This document shows, piece after piece, positions 24,890 to 33,984 of a stretch of DNA of 50,151 nucleotides. Source of the stretch: Sphingobacteriales bacterium (GTDB lineage Bacteria > Bacteroidota > Bacteroidia > Chitinophagales > Chitinophagaceae). The notes beneath the pieces were generated by a model. It was not told the DNA's origin. It did not search any database and was given only the letters and a program-made list of their open reading frames with translations. Position numbers and translations under genes: made by a program. Numbering within the stretch: position 1 is the first letter of the stretch; each line of letters opens with the position of its first letter. The stretch covers positions 1 through 50,151 of the forward strand of contig JAHEEX010000004.1 of NCBI GenBank assembly GCA_024640465.1. Direction: 5' to 3'.

Positions 24890-27800
24890 ATGAACAGGAC
24901 TATATTATCTTTTATCCTTTTTTTCTTATTTACATCGGCAGGGGCCCAGCAAACCCGAGTTTATACAGATCCTCAAAATAAATTCTGGCAGGCTAAAGAA
25001 CTCTTTCAACAGGAACATTACAGCCTGGCATACCCTATATTCAGGGAACTGCAACATGACCTTCGCGAAACGGATATTTCAAACCATCGTTTATCCACGG
25101 AAGAAATCAATTTCTATACAACCGTTTGCGGCCTTAAGCAAAATGAAAAGAATGCAGCCAGCCAGGCTGAAGCCTTCATTGGTTTAGAAAGAAACAGTGC
25201 ATTGCAGCAGAAGATGGCCTTTCATTTGGGTGAATATTATTTTCGGACTGGTGATATCCGGAATGCCATTATCTATTATGAGCAATCGGATATCGGCCAG
25301 CTAAGCAATACAGAAATTGCTGATATGAAATTCCACCAGGGCTACGGCTATTTCTCCCTGAAGCAATTTGATAAAGCAAAACCTTTGCTGAACAGTATCC
25401 GGCAGATGCCGGAGAATGAACATTATCTGGATGCAAATTATTATTATGGATTTATCACCTACAGTGAAGGGCGATATACAGATGCATTAGACGCTTTTCG
25501 GAAAGTGGAAAATCATCCGGAATATGGAAAAGTTGTTCCATTTTATATTGCCAGCATCATGTATAACCAGGGTGATAAGGAAAAAGCGCGTCAGTATGCC
25601 GAAGCCAATATCAATAAATCGTCTGCACTTTATAACGCAGAAATGAAACAGCTTCTGGGCCATGCTTATTTTGAAAGCCGTCAATTTAAAAAAGCACTGC
25701 CTTACCTGGAGGCTTCTTTACAAAGCCCGGAAAAGATAAGCAGGGAACAACTATACGAACTCAGTTACTGTTATTATGATGGCGGCCAGTTTTCCAAAGC
25801 AGCTGATGGCTTTAAACAATTAAGTACTGGAGAGGATTCCCTCACACAAAGTGCTATGTACCTTCTTGGTGATGCATATATGAAGCTTGGCCAAAAACCA
25901 AATGCCCGAAATGCTTTTGCTTTTTGCGCCGCTAACAGCAGTATCAAATCCCAACGTGAAGTGGCTGCATTCAACTATGGCAAACTGTCTTATGAACTGG
26001 GTTACCAGGATATCGCGCTGAATGAATTGAAAAAATTTATTATTGATTATCCGCAGTCTGCTTATAACAAAGAGGCCCGTGAGTTGATGGTTGGATTACT
26101 GGCCAATACAAATAATTACCGGGAAGCGCTTGATCTGCTGGAATCGCTTACAACCCCATCTGATGCTGCAAAACAGCTTTATCCCAGGGTGGCTTACGGC
26201 CGGGCAATGGAACTTATCAATGATCAGAACCTGGCGGAAGCAGATCGTTTGCTTGACAAAGTTTTAAAAGATCCCAACAATGCACCCGTAATTTCCCTCA
26301 CACAATTTTGGAAAGGTGAAATAGCTTATCGGACAAACAAGCCTGAAGAGGCCATCAGGTTTTATAATACATACCTTGAAAATTCACCGGTTACCAATGG
26401 GGAAGTGAGTCCGCAAAATGCACGTTATAACCTCGGTTACGCATACCTGCGTAAAGAGAATTATAAAGTTGCCCAGGGTTTTTTTGACCAGGTGGCTAAA
26501 TCGGTAAGGTTAAACAGTCCTGATATCGAAAGGGATGCCTGGTTGCGCAATGCAGATTGCTATTTTATGCAAAAAGGTTTCAGTACTGCGCAATCAATGT
26601 ATGCCAAAGCAATTGATTATTCCTGGCCATCCGCAGATTACGCCCAGTACCAGCTTGCCATGATTGCAGGCGTTTCCAGGCCTGCTGAAAAAATCAATAT
26701 GCTCAATTCTTTTGAAAGAAAATATCCTTCCTCGGAACTGGTGCCTTTAGTGAATATGGAAATTGCTGGCACATACTTATCAGAAGAAAAATATAAGGAA
26801 GCCATTCCATATCTTAATAATGTTATCAGATCTACCAGTAATACGGGCGGACTAAAGCCACGTGCTTACCTAAGGTTGGGCATTGCTCAATATAACCTGG
26901 ACAATAACAAAGAGGCACTCGCTAATTATGAGAAGCTGGTAAAAGAATTCCCGGATGCACCCGAAACAGATGAGGCACTCGAAAGTGCAAGGGCCATATA
27001 TGTTGAAGAAGGCAAGACGGGTGATTATGTGAATTTCCTTAAATCCGCAGGACGGAGTGTGACCAAAAACCAGGAGGATTCCCTGGCTTATACTGTTGCG
27101 GAAAATCGATATGCCGGTAATGATATGAATGGCGCACTTAGCGCATATAATGACTACCTCAAACAATTTCCTGAAGGCGAGTTTTCACTGGATGCGCAAT
27201 ATTTCAGGGCTGAGATCTATAATAACCGGAAAGACTGGAAAAATGCAACTGCCGGTTATGAAACTGTGGCAGACAGGGGAGCGAGTAAGTATGTAGAAAG
27301 GGCAAGTCAGCAGGCTGGCAGGATAAATTATTTTGAATTACAGGATTATGTAAAAGCGGAAAAATATTTCACCCTTTCAAAATCGGTTACGGGTAACAGG
27401 GAACAACGACTGGATGCCATGAGGGGGCTTTTAAGAAGCCAGTACCAATTGAAGAAATGGAATGATGCGGTTCCAAATGCCCAGGAATTACTGAAAGAAA
27501 AATCCATTAGTGTGGATGATAAGGTGCTTGCGTCTATGGTTCAGGGACGGGCACAGCAAAGCAGTGGAAAATATGCTGACGCCATCCAATATTACCGTTC
27601 TGTAGTATCAATGAATAATGCCGCTTACGGAGCGGAGGCACGTTATGAAATTGCGGATTGCTATTTCCGAATGAATGATCTGAAAAATGCAGAGCGAGGG
27701 GCTTTTGAAGCCATCAATAAGTCGGGTTCTTATGACTTCTGGATCACAAAAGCCTATATTCTTTTAGGCGAAGTTTTCTGGAAACAAAAAGACTATTTCA

Positions 27801-27934
27801 ATGCCAAAGCTACTTTGCAGAGTGTGGTGGAGAATAGCCGCAATACAGAATTGAAAGAAGAAGCTCAAGTGAAACTGGAACTGGTGACGGAAGAAGAAAA
27901 GAAAAACAGCAAGATAGAAAATAACCAACCCTGA
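24890..27934 (+). CDS. large periplasmic TPR-repeat protein
   Basis: A 1014-residue exported protein. The start at 24890 (MNRTILSFILFFLFTSAGAQ) gives a clean signal peptide; 24857 only adds a poor leader. Nearly the whole mature chain is tetratricopeptide repeats of about 34 residues (for example YFRTGDIRNAIIYYEQS, EGRYTDALDAFRKVE, YKEAIPYLNNVIRS, ADAIQYYRSVVS), in the style of BamD/YbgF-like scaffolds, with a charged tail EEEKKNSKIENN. It is followed after 44 nt by a beta-barrel gene, and the pair is likely a unit: a periplasmic scaffold working with an outer-membrane protein. The function is unknown to me. It resembles other long Bacteroidota TPR proteins tied to envelope assembly or type IX export, without being identifiable as SprE/PorW. 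Confidence 0.85.
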   Translation: MNRTILSFILFFLFTSAGAQQTRVYTDPQNKFWQAKELFQQEHYSLAYPIFRELQHDLRETDISNHRLSTEEINFYTTVCGLKQNEKNAASQAEAFIGLERNSALQQKMAFHLGEYYFRTGDIRNAIIYYEQSDIGQLSNTEIADMKFHQGYGYFSLKQFDKAKPLLNSIRQMPENEHYLDANYYYGFITYSEGRYTDALDAFRKVENHPEYGKVVPFYIASIMYNQGDKEKARQYAEANINKSSALYNAEMKQLLGHAYFESRQFKKALPYLEASLQSPEKISREQLYELSYCYYDGGQFSKAADGFKQLSTGEDSLTQSAMYLLGDAYMKLGQKPNARNAFAFCAANSSIKSQREVAAFNYGKLSYELGYQDIALNELKKFIIDYPQSAYNKEARELMVGLLANTNNYREALDLLESLTTPSDAAKQLYPRVAYGRAMELINDQNLAEADRLLDKVLKDPNNAPVISLTQFWKGEIAYRTNKPEEAIRFYNTYLENSPVTNGEVSPQNARYNLGYAYLRKENYKVAQGFFDQVAKSVRLNSPDIERDAWLRNADCYFMQKGFSTAQSMYAKAIDYSWPSADYAQYQLAMIAGVSRPAEKINMLNSFERKYPSSELVPLVNMEIAGTYLSEEKYKEAIPYLNNVIRSTSNTGGLKPRAYLRLGIAQYNLDNNKEALANYEKLVKEFPDAPETDEALESARAIYVEEGKTGDYVNFLKSAGRSVTKNQEDSLAYTVAENRYAGNDMNGALSAYNDYLKQFPEGEFSLDAQYFRAEIYNNRKDWKNATAGYETVADRGASKYVERASQQAGRINYFELQDYVKAEKYFTLSKSVTGNREQRLDAMRGLLRSQYQLKKWNDAVPNAQELLKEKSISVDDKVLASMVQGRAQQSSGKYADAIQYYRSVVSMNNAAYGAEARYEIADCYFRMNDLKNAERGAFEAINKSGSYDFWITKAYILLGEVFWKQKDYFNAKATLQSVVENSRNTELKEEAQVKLELVTEEEKKNSKIENNQP

Positions 27935-27958
27935 TGAATACGCGTTAAACGTATTCAT
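27934..27958 (+). terminator. hairpin between the TPR and beta-barrel genes
   Basis: ATGAATACG (27934-27942) pairs perfectly with CGTATTCAT (27950-27958) around a 7-nt loop, directly after the TGA stop at 27932-27934. No T-run follows, so it is more likely an attenuator or mRNA-stability element than a full terminator. Confidence 0.5.
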
Positions 27959-27978
27959 GTTAAAAGTATCGATTCAGT

Positions 27979-29619
27979 ATGATGATGAATAGAATAAGTT
28001 TCAAGGCTTCTTTACCAGTTGCGGTTTTCCTGCTACTGGGACTGACTGTTTTCTCACAGGAACCGGCTAAGAAACAAACCATTGATATCACTTCTTCATT
28101 TAAGCCGGTTTTAAGAAATGCGGCTAAAATTAATTTCAATGCAAGTCCGCCCCGGGTGGATAGTGGAAGACCCAACCTGGCTTATACCATTCCAGTACAA
28201 AATATGGTACCCGGTTTAATGCCGGTTTCCATAAATCCACTTGCTTTGATTATAGACAGCACAGAATCCTGGGCAAACAGCAATTTTATTAAAGCAGGTT
28301 TTGGAAACCTGACAACCCCTTATGTGGAAGCCGGTTTGAGTTTTGGTGATCAGAAAACGAAGTTCAATGTTTTTGCTTCACATATTTCATCCAATGGTAA
28401 GATAGAATACCAGGATTATGCTCAGTCTGCTGTAACCGGTAGTTTCTATACCCCCATATCTAAAAACATCGAATTGCATGGTAACCTGGGGTATCACCAG
28501 GATAAATATTATCAGTATGGGTATGATAAAGCAGTGTATAATTACGATAAATCTGATTTGTTGAAAAGGTATAATACCATCACTGCAGAAGCCGGCCTGC
28601 GTAACCTTGCGCCAACTGAATTTGGTTTAAGTTATCATCCAAACCTTAAGATTGATATATTCAGCGATAACAGAAAGAATAATGAATCCAATGCAGTGCT
28701 CGACCTGCCATTAATCAAAACATTTGGGAATGCTTTGGCCATTAAGGTTGGCTTTAATGCAGATTTCACCAGGTTTACGCCGGATAATGCAGATGCCATT
28801 AATAATAACATAATTACCACCCCTGTTGCTTTGCTGTTTAAAACACCCAACCTGAGGTTTCAGGCGGGTCTTACTCCTTCATGGGATAACAGTCTTTTCC
28901 GGCTACTGCCTTCTTTCCTGGTTGACTTCCCGATTGCAAAGGAAAAATGGATCATCCAGGCCGGATGGATCAGTTATTATAATAAAGGAAGCTATCAGCA
29001 TTTTGCAGCGATCAATCCATATATGGCCACTCCAACTGAGTTAAAGAATACCCGGATGGTGGAAAGATATGTTGGATTTAAAGGCACTTTATTTAAGACA
29101 TTTACCTATAACGCAAAGATTGGATCTGCCGAGTTCAATAATACCCCCTTGTTTGTGAATGATGCCACGTCCGGTAAATCATTTAATATCATCTATGAAG
29201 AACAGCTTCAGGCTGTTCAAATACAGGGTGAACTCGGGTTCTCCAGGGCAGAAACTTTTTCCCTGCAGGCCGGATTCAATTGGTATTCTTTTAATAATCA
29301 AACTACAGAAGACCGGGCCTGGGGAATGATCCCCTTAGAATTAAATGGCCGCCTCAGGTGGATGATCATGAAGGATCTTTGGTTTAAAACAGACCTTTTT
29401 CTTTGGGACGGACCTTTATATAAAAAACCAAATGGGTCAAGTGACAGGCTGGCCGGCGGCTTTGACCTGAACGCAGGTGTGGAATTCAGGATTACCAAAC
29501 AGCTTATGTTATGGGCGCAGTTCAATAATATCACCAATTCCAAATACCAGCGCTGGAATCAATATGAGATATATGGATTCAATATGTTGGGCGGCGTAAG
29601 GCTCAACTTCGATAAATAA
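27979..29619 (+). CDS. outer-membrane beta-barrel protein with SSFKPV N-terminus
   Basis: A 546-residue exported protein (signal ending VFSQ). The mature N-terminus has QTIDITSSFKPVLRNAAKINFNASPP, a segment I associate with a conserved Bacteroidota beta-barrel family, then many amphipathic strands (FIKAGFGNLTTPYVEAGLSF, IELHGNLGYHQDKYYQYG, WIIQAGWISYYNKG) and a terminal GFNMLGGVRLNFDK. The last strands (LWAQFNNITNSKYQRW) resemble the end of TonB-dependent receptors, but there is no plug domain, so it is not a SusC-type importer. It is downstream of the TPR protein and probably its partner. The triple ATG at the start leaves the first residue uncertain by one or two codons. Function unknown. 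Confidence 0.82.
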   Translation: MMMNRISFKASLPVAVFLLLGLTVFSQEPAKKQTIDITSSFKPVLRNAAKINFNASPPRVDSGRPNLAYTIPVQNMVPGLMPVSINPLALIIDSTESWANSNFIKAGFGNLTTPYVEAGLSFGDQKTKFNVFASHISSNGKIEYQDYAQSAVTGSFYTPISKNIELHGNLGYHQDKYYQYGYDKAVYNYDKSDLLKRYNTITAEAGLRNLAPTEFGLSYHPNLKIDIFSDNRKNNESNAVLDLPLIKTFGNALAIKVGFNADFTRFTPDNADAINNNIITTPVALLFKTPNLRFQAGLTPSWDNSLFRLLPSFLVDFPIAKEKWIIQAGWISYYNKGSYQHFAAINPYMATPTELKNTRMVERYVGFKGTLFKTFTYNAKIGSAEFNNTPLFVNDATSGKSFNIIYEEQLQAVQIQGELGFSRAETFSLQAGFNWYSFNNQTTEDRAWGMIPLELNGRLRWMIMKDLWFKTDLFLWDGPLYKKPNGSSDRLAGGFDLNAGVEFRITKQLMLWAQFNNITNSKYQRWNQYEIYGFNMLGGVRLNFDK

Positions 29620-29641
29620 TTTCACAGGGGATATTTTGTGT

Positions 29642-29671
29642 TTTGAACAACAACCTAAACCGCTATCTTTG
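29642..29671 (+). promoter_or_regulatory. promoter of the HU-like membrane protein gene
   Basis: TTTG (29642-29645) and TATCTTTG (29664-29671) are 18 nt apart, close to the Bacteroidota consensus. The ATG at 29688 follows 16 nt later. The upstream in-frame TTG at 29643 lies in the -33 box, so it cannot be the start. Confidence 0.7.
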
Positions 29672-29687
29672 GCGCAACCCAACGGTT

Positions 29688-30362
29688 ATGAAAGCGAAAG
29701 ATATTGCAGACATTTTACATCATTATTTTATCCAGAACAATTCACTGAGCCTTCCGGGAATCGGCACATTTGACATGTTCCGAATATCGGCTCAAACAGA
29801 TTTTGCCAATAAAAAAATGCTCCCGCCAACTTTCACCATCAGCTATAATAATCAATTTGATTCTCCCCAGAAAGAACTCTTTCATTATGTTTCCAGAAAG
29901 AAGAATATTGCTGAATGGGAAGCCATCAAAGTTGTAAACGATTTTGCATTCGACCTCAGAAATTCTCTCAAAACAGGTGAATCAATTGATTGGAAAGGCA
30001 TCGGTGTATTAAAGCAGGGGAATGGGAAGGAAATTATTTTTGAGCCACACAGGTTGAGTTATGAATTTATTCCACATGTAAGTGCACAAAGGGTTATCAG
30101 GGAGAGTTCTAATCATGCCATGCTGGTAGGAGACCGGGAAAGGAGCAAATTAGAAATGCTCAAGTTCCTAACTGATGATGCTCCCGAAGTAAAAGCTAAA
30201 GGCGGCTGGTGGAGTATTGCTGCCATCATTGCAGCACTGGCGGTTTTGCTGATGGCCATTCGTGCTTTTTCCGGCGGTCTCAGTGTAATGGATGGACGGC
30301 AGCAAATCATAAAGCCAGGTAATGAAAATCCAACCTACACCATTCAAAACCCTATCCGGTAA
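29688..30362 (+). CDS. HU-like (CCDC81-type) domain protein with membrane anchor
   Basis: A 224-residue protein. Residues 1-45 (MKAKDIADILHHYFIQ, SLPGIGTFDMF) and about 55-135 (ELFHYVSRKKNIAEWEAIKVVNDF, IDWKGIGVLKQG) look like the two halves of the prokaryotic CCDC81-like HU domain, with the LPGIG and WKGIGVL turns of HU-fold proteins. A single membrane helix follows (about 173-192, WWSIAAIIAALAVLLMAI) and then a tail of about 30 residues. Topology with the HU part in the cytoplasm is inferred. Relatives in Bacteroidota often carry a C-terminal SPOR domain for peptidoglycan; here that part is absent or lost, leaving only a short tail. It is followed after 5 nt by a methyltransferase gene and is probably co-transcribed with it. 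Confidence 0.75.
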   Translation: MKAKDIADILHHYFIQNNSLSLPGIGTFDMFRISAQTDFANKKMLPPTFTISYNNQFDSPQKELFHYVSRKKNIAEWEAIKVVNDFAFDLRNSLKTGESIDWKGIGVLKQGNGKEIIFEPHRLSYEFIPHVSAQRVIRESSNHAMLVGDRERSKLEMLKFLTDDAPEVKAKGGWWSIAAIIAALAVLLMAIRAFSGGLSVMDGRQQIIKPGNENPTYTIQNPIR

Positions 30363-30367
30363 GATCC

Positions 30368-31258
30368 ATGACCAAGTTCGACCACTGCCCTGTATGTTCC
30401 GGCACAGATATTCATGAAGTATTGAAAGTAAAAGACTTTAGCGTAAGTGGAAATACTTTCCCGGTCTTTCAATGTAACCAATGCACTGCTCGCTTTACAC
30501 AAGATATTCCAGGTGAAACAGAGATCGGGGCCTATTATCAATCGGAAGATTATATTTCGCATACAGACACTAAAAAAGGACTGATCAATAAATTGTACCA
30601 TGTTGTTAGAGCCAGAACCTTAAAGGATAAACGAAAAATGGTTGAGCAGGTGAATGGAGGCGTTAAAGGCAGTATCCTTGATTATGGTTGTGGTACTGGC
30701 GCATTCATTCATGAAATGCAATCGGCCGGCTGGAAAATTACCGGGCTGGAGCCAGACCTCAGGGCAAGGGAACTTGCCCGAAAACTCAATGGGTCTAATA
30801 TTTTTCCGCCCGATTATATTTCTTCTATACCGGGTGAACAGTTTGATATAATTACACTCTGGCATGTGCTCGAACATGTTCACCGGCTGCATCCAACATT
30901 AAAACACCTGAACAGGGCCTTGAAGCGGGGAGGCAGCATATTTATAGCGGTGCCTAATTATACATCTGATGATGCTAAGGCTTATGGCCCAGCCTGGGCC
31001 GCATGGGATGTGCCCCGTCATTTATATCATTTTTCTCCTGATTCTATGAAAAAATTATTGGCGGCAAATGGTTTTACATTAAAGGCCATTCACCCCATGT
31101 GGTTCGACAGTTTCTATGTTTCCATGTTGAGTGAAAAATACAGGACAGGAAAAAACAATCACCTGCGGGCGTTCTTAAAAGGGCTTAATTCAAATATCAC
31201 GGCAATAGGAAACAAGGAACGTTGCAGTTCCCTGATATATGTTGCCATTAAAGAATAG
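30368..31258 (+). CDS. class I SAM-dependent methyltransferase with N-terminal zinc ribbon
   Basis: A 296-residue protein. Residues 7-44 contain CPVC and CNQCTARF, two Cys pairs of a zinc ribbon typical of this methyltransferase subgroup. The Rossmann domain has motif I ILDYGCGTGAFIHEM, motif II GLEPD, and FDIITLWHVLEHVH (the Methyltransf_23 type). A late WAAWDVPRHLYHFSPDS is also common to the group. It may modify a glycan, lipid or small molecule; the substrate is unknown. It is 5 nt after the HU-like gene, and its TAG stop starts two heptad-like units (AGTTGAA, AGTAAAC at 31257-31270). Confidence 0.88.
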   Translation: MTKFDHCPVCSGTDIHEVLKVKDFSVSGNTFPVFQCNQCTARFTQDIPGETEIGAYYQSEDYISHTDTKKGLINKLYHVVRARTLKDKRKMVEQVNGGVKGSILDYGCGTGAFIHEMQSAGWKITGLEPDLRARELARKLNGSNIFPPDYISSIPGEQFDIITLWHVLEHVHRLHPTLKHLNRALKRGGSIFIAVPNYTSDDAKAYGPAWAAWDVPRHLYHFSPDSMKKLLAANGFTLKAIHPMWFDSFYVSMLSEKYRTGKNNHLRAFLKGLNSNITAIGNKERCSSLIYVAIKE

Positions 31259-31341
31259 TTGAAAGTAAACCTCATGCGTTTTGCTGCACCAGTTAATGTC
31301 TTCACGAACCATGGCGAAGAAAATAAATTTTGCCACAGACA

Positions 31342-31422
31342 CCACGGATCAACAGCCGGAAAAATGCAAATACAGAGTAGAAAACGGCTGTTACTCCTGC
31401 TGTTTTTCAGTGTATTCCGTGG
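31342..31422. repeat. nested inverted repeat between convergent genes
   Basis: CCACGGA (31342-31348) pairs with TCCGTGG (31416-31422), and inside it AACAGCCG (31351-31358) pairs with CGGCTGTT (31385-31392). It lies between the methyltransferase and the S41 protease. The sequence is related to the GCCACAGAG repeat at 11627 and may serve as a two-way terminator. Confidence 0.6.
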
Positions 31423-31433
31423 CTGATTTTCGG

Positions 31434-33038
31434 TTATTTTAGAACAGGATTTTTCACTTCTTCCAGCGCTTTCTGAATCATTTTGTCCTCGCCATTAGCC
31501 ACTTCAAAATAACCCTCGTTTCGCCATTGCTGCCTGGCCAGGAGGCTTTTCACCCTTAAGCGCAACCTGTCTTTATTTGCTTCATTCAAAGGCCTAAGTT
31601 GAACGCTGTCTTTTTGCGCGAAAACTAAAAGTTCATTTAGTACGGCATCATTTACAGTATACATTTTACTGAAAGCAGCAGGGGTCTTATATTGATCAAA
31701 TTGCGATTTATGCGCGATGTAATACCGGTATGCAAAATTCCCCATGGTATTGCGAGTATATAAAGGGGCTAAACTTGTATCAATGAGCAGTGTATCCAAA
31801 GGAATGAAGACATCCGGAGAAATGCCCCCTCCGCCATATACTTTTTTCCCCCTTTCGGTAGTGTATACTTTTCCGTTAGTATTCTTATTGCTGTCTGCAT
31901 TTACCAGTTTCCCATTATGGTAACGTTCGAGTATCTCTTCGTTGTACTTTTCAATTCCCCCGCTATATGATTTCTGTATGCTCCTTCCCAGTGGTGAGTA
32001 ATACCTCGCTACAGTTAGCCTGAGCGCAGAACCATCCCTGAGGTTATACTGTTCCTGTACCAATCCTTTGCCAAAACTTCTTCTGCCGATGATGGTTGCC
32101 CGATCCCAGTCCTGCAATGCACCTGCCAGTACTTCACTGGCTGAGGCCGAACCTTCGTTCATGAGGAGGATCAATTTGCCCTTTTCAAACAATCCATTTC
32201 TCCTGCAGGTATATTCTTTACGGGGTGTGTGTTTCCCTTCGGTATACACAATTAGCCTGTTACCATCCAGGAATTCATCAGCGATCTCCACTGCTTCATC
32301 CATGATCCCTCCTCCATTGTCGCGCAGATCAAGTACCAGTTCCTTCATCCCTTGCTGCTGTAACTTTTCAAGGCTGGCCATAAATTCTTCATAGGTTGTT
32401 TCAGAAAATTTATTCAGGCGGATATAGCCGGTAGAATCTTGAAGCATATATGCCGCATCCAGGGAATAAATGGGGATAAATCCGCGGGTGATCTTAAATG
32501 GTTTCTGTTCTTTCCCACGCATAACTATAACCGACACTTCCGTGCCCCTTGGGCCTTTAAGCATGCTCCGGATACCATCCGAACTAATACCTGTTCCGGC
32601 AACAACGGAATCGCCCACACGTAAAAACCGGTCTCCGGGAAGAAGGCCGGCCTTATCACTGGGCCCGTCTTTCAATACGGTTATTACATGAACTGTATCT
32701 TCAAAGATGTTGAATTCTACGCCTATACCTTCAAAACGGCCGGCAAGATCTTCATTGACACCATTAAGTTCTTTCGCCGGGATAAAAACAGAATGCGGGT
32801 CCAGTTGAGTAAGCATGCTCTCAATAGCTGATTGCCCCAGCGTATCCAGGCTAACATCATCTACATACCTTGTTCTGATCAATTCAAATACTTCCTGAAG
32901 GGTACCCCGGCCACCCATTTGGAAAATATTCCGGGAAACCGGCATGTTTCCATGCAACTTATATCCCAGAAAAATACCAATGAGCATGGAAAACGAAAAA
33001 AATAAGGGTAACCAGACCTGCAATTTTTTATTATTCAT
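31434..33038 (-). CDS. S41-family C-terminal processing peptidase
   Basis: A 534-residue protease with an N-terminal membrane helix (about residues 9-27, PLFFSFSMLIGIFLGYKL) that also could serve as an uncleaved signal. A PDZ domain (about 85-175: GRFEGIGVEFNIF, GLLPGDRFLRVGD, LKGPRGTEV) precedes the S41 core, with LVLDLRDNGGGIMDEAVEIA, the nucleophile loop NEGSASASEVLAGALQD and the general base in GRRSFGKGLVQ. It degrades or trims periplasmic proteins from their C-terminus. The C-terminal 150 residues resemble those of Bacteroidota CtpA proteins. It is divergent from the sugar-kinase gene, with 65 nt between them. Confidence 0.95.
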   Translation of the reverse strand: MNNKKLQVWLPLFFSFSMLIGIFLGYKLHGNMPVSRNIFQMGGRGTLQEVFELIRTRYVDDVSLDTLGQSAIESMLTQLDPHSVFIPAKELNGVNEDLAGRFEGIGVEFNIFEDTVHVITVLKDGPSDKAGLLPGDRFLRVGDSVVAGTGISSDGIRSMLKGPRGTEVSVIVMRGKEQKPFKITRGFIPIYSLDAAYMLQDSTGYIRLNKFSETTYEEFMASLEKLQQQGMKELVLDLRDNGGGIMDEAVEIADEFLDGNRLIVYTEGKHTPRKEYTCRRNGLFEKGKLILLMNEGSASASEVLAGALQDWDRATIIGRRSFGKGLVQEQYNLRDGSALRLTVARYYSPLGRSIQKSYSGGIEKYNEEILERYHNGKLVNADSNKNTNGKVYTTERGKKVYGGGGISPDVFIPLDTLLIDTSLAPLYTRNTMGNFAYRYYIAHKSQFDQYKTPAAFSKMYTVNDAVLNELLVFAQKDSVQLRPLNEANKDRLRLRVKSLLARQQWRNEGYFEVANGEDKMIQKALEEVKNPVLK

Positions 33039-33103
33039 TCCTTACTTTGTATCTTAATTAAGTAAACACGAATTTCCAGAAATAAGTTGAATAATTCATA
33101 CCG

Positions 33104-33940
33104 GTGGTAAAATTGATTGCAGATAGCGGCTCAACCAAGGCAGAATGGTGCCTGGTTCAGGGTAAAAAGAAAACAACCTTTTTTACGCAGGGTATAAGCC
33201 CATATTTTCTAAATGGGGCAGAAATCCAACAACTTATTCGAACCCATCTTTTACCTTCCCTGGGAAAAGTTTCAGTAGACGAAGTATTTTTCTATGGCAC
33301 CGGTTGTAAAAGCCCGGCTAATCATAAACTGATGAAAGCCGCGCTGAAGGCTGTTTTCCCTGATTCCGACATTGCTGTTGACCACGACCTGATGGGGGCT
33401 GCCAAGGCTTTATGCGGAAATGCTAAAGGAGTAGCCTGTATCCTGGGTACCGGGTCAAATTCCTGTTATTACAACGGCAAGAAGATTGTAAAAAACAGTC
33501 CGGGCCTTGGCTATGTGCTGGGGGATGAGGGAAGCGGGGCTTACCTGGGCCGAAAAGTGCTCCAATATTATCTCTATAATACTTTTGATGAAGATCTGCG
33601 GTCGAGGTTCGATGCTCAGTATGTTACCAGTGCTGCAGAAATTCTGGATAATGTCTATAAAAAACCACTGGCCAATCGTTATCTTGCATCTTTTGCCTTG
33701 TTCCTTGCTGAAAACAGGGGACATTTCATGATAGAAAATATCATTGAAGACTGTTTAAACGATTTCTTTTTCAATCACATCATCAAATACCGCGAAAGCT
33801 GGATTTTGCCGGTTCATTTTGTAGGTGGGGTTGCATATGGATTCAGGGATGTTATAAAGGAATTATGTTCAAATTATGAACTTACTTTGGGTAAGATTAT
33901 GCAAAATCCCATGGAAGGACTTGTGACATATCATAGTTAA
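33104..33940 (+). CDS. BadF-family amino-sugar kinase (GlcNAc or MurNAc kinase)
   Basis: A 278-residue ASKHA-fold kinase starting at GTG. It has LIADSGSTKAEWCLV (phosphate 1), FFYGTGC, the central DHDLMGAAKALCG (catalytic Asp) and CILGTGSNSCYYNG (phosphate 2), then PGLGYVLGDEGSGAYLG. This is the N-acetylglucosamine kinase/BadF family. It lies 44 nt upstream of murQ. In Tannerella forsythia (another Bacteroidota) a kinase of this type beside murQ, MurK, phosphorylates N-acetylmuramic acid to the MurQ substrate; I recall that as established knowledge. By position this one may therefore be a MurNAc kinase rather than only a GlcNAc kinase. No transporter for MurNAc is in the window. Confidence 0.88.
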   Translation: MVKLIADSGSTKAEWCLVQGKKKTTFFTQGISPYFLNGAEIQQLIRTHLLPSLGKVSVDEVFFYGTGCKSPANHKLMKAALKAVFPDSDIAVDHDLMGAAKALCGNAKGVACILGTGSNSCYYNGKKIVKNSPGLGYVLGDEGSGAYLGRKVLQYYLYNTFDEDLRSRFDAQYVTSAAEILDNVYKKPLANRYLASFALFLAENRGHFMIENIIEDCLNDFFFNHIIKYRESWILPVHFVGGVAYGFRDVIKELCSNYELTLGKIMQNPMEGLVTYHS

Positions 33941-33984
33941 TAAGTCAAAAAAAGATGCATACAGCGTAAGTAAATGAATCTGCA

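Noticed and set aside
31257-31270. Heptad array after the methyltransferase
   Set aside because: Only two units (AGTTGAA, AGTAAAC) are in register; too short to list as a repeat feature.
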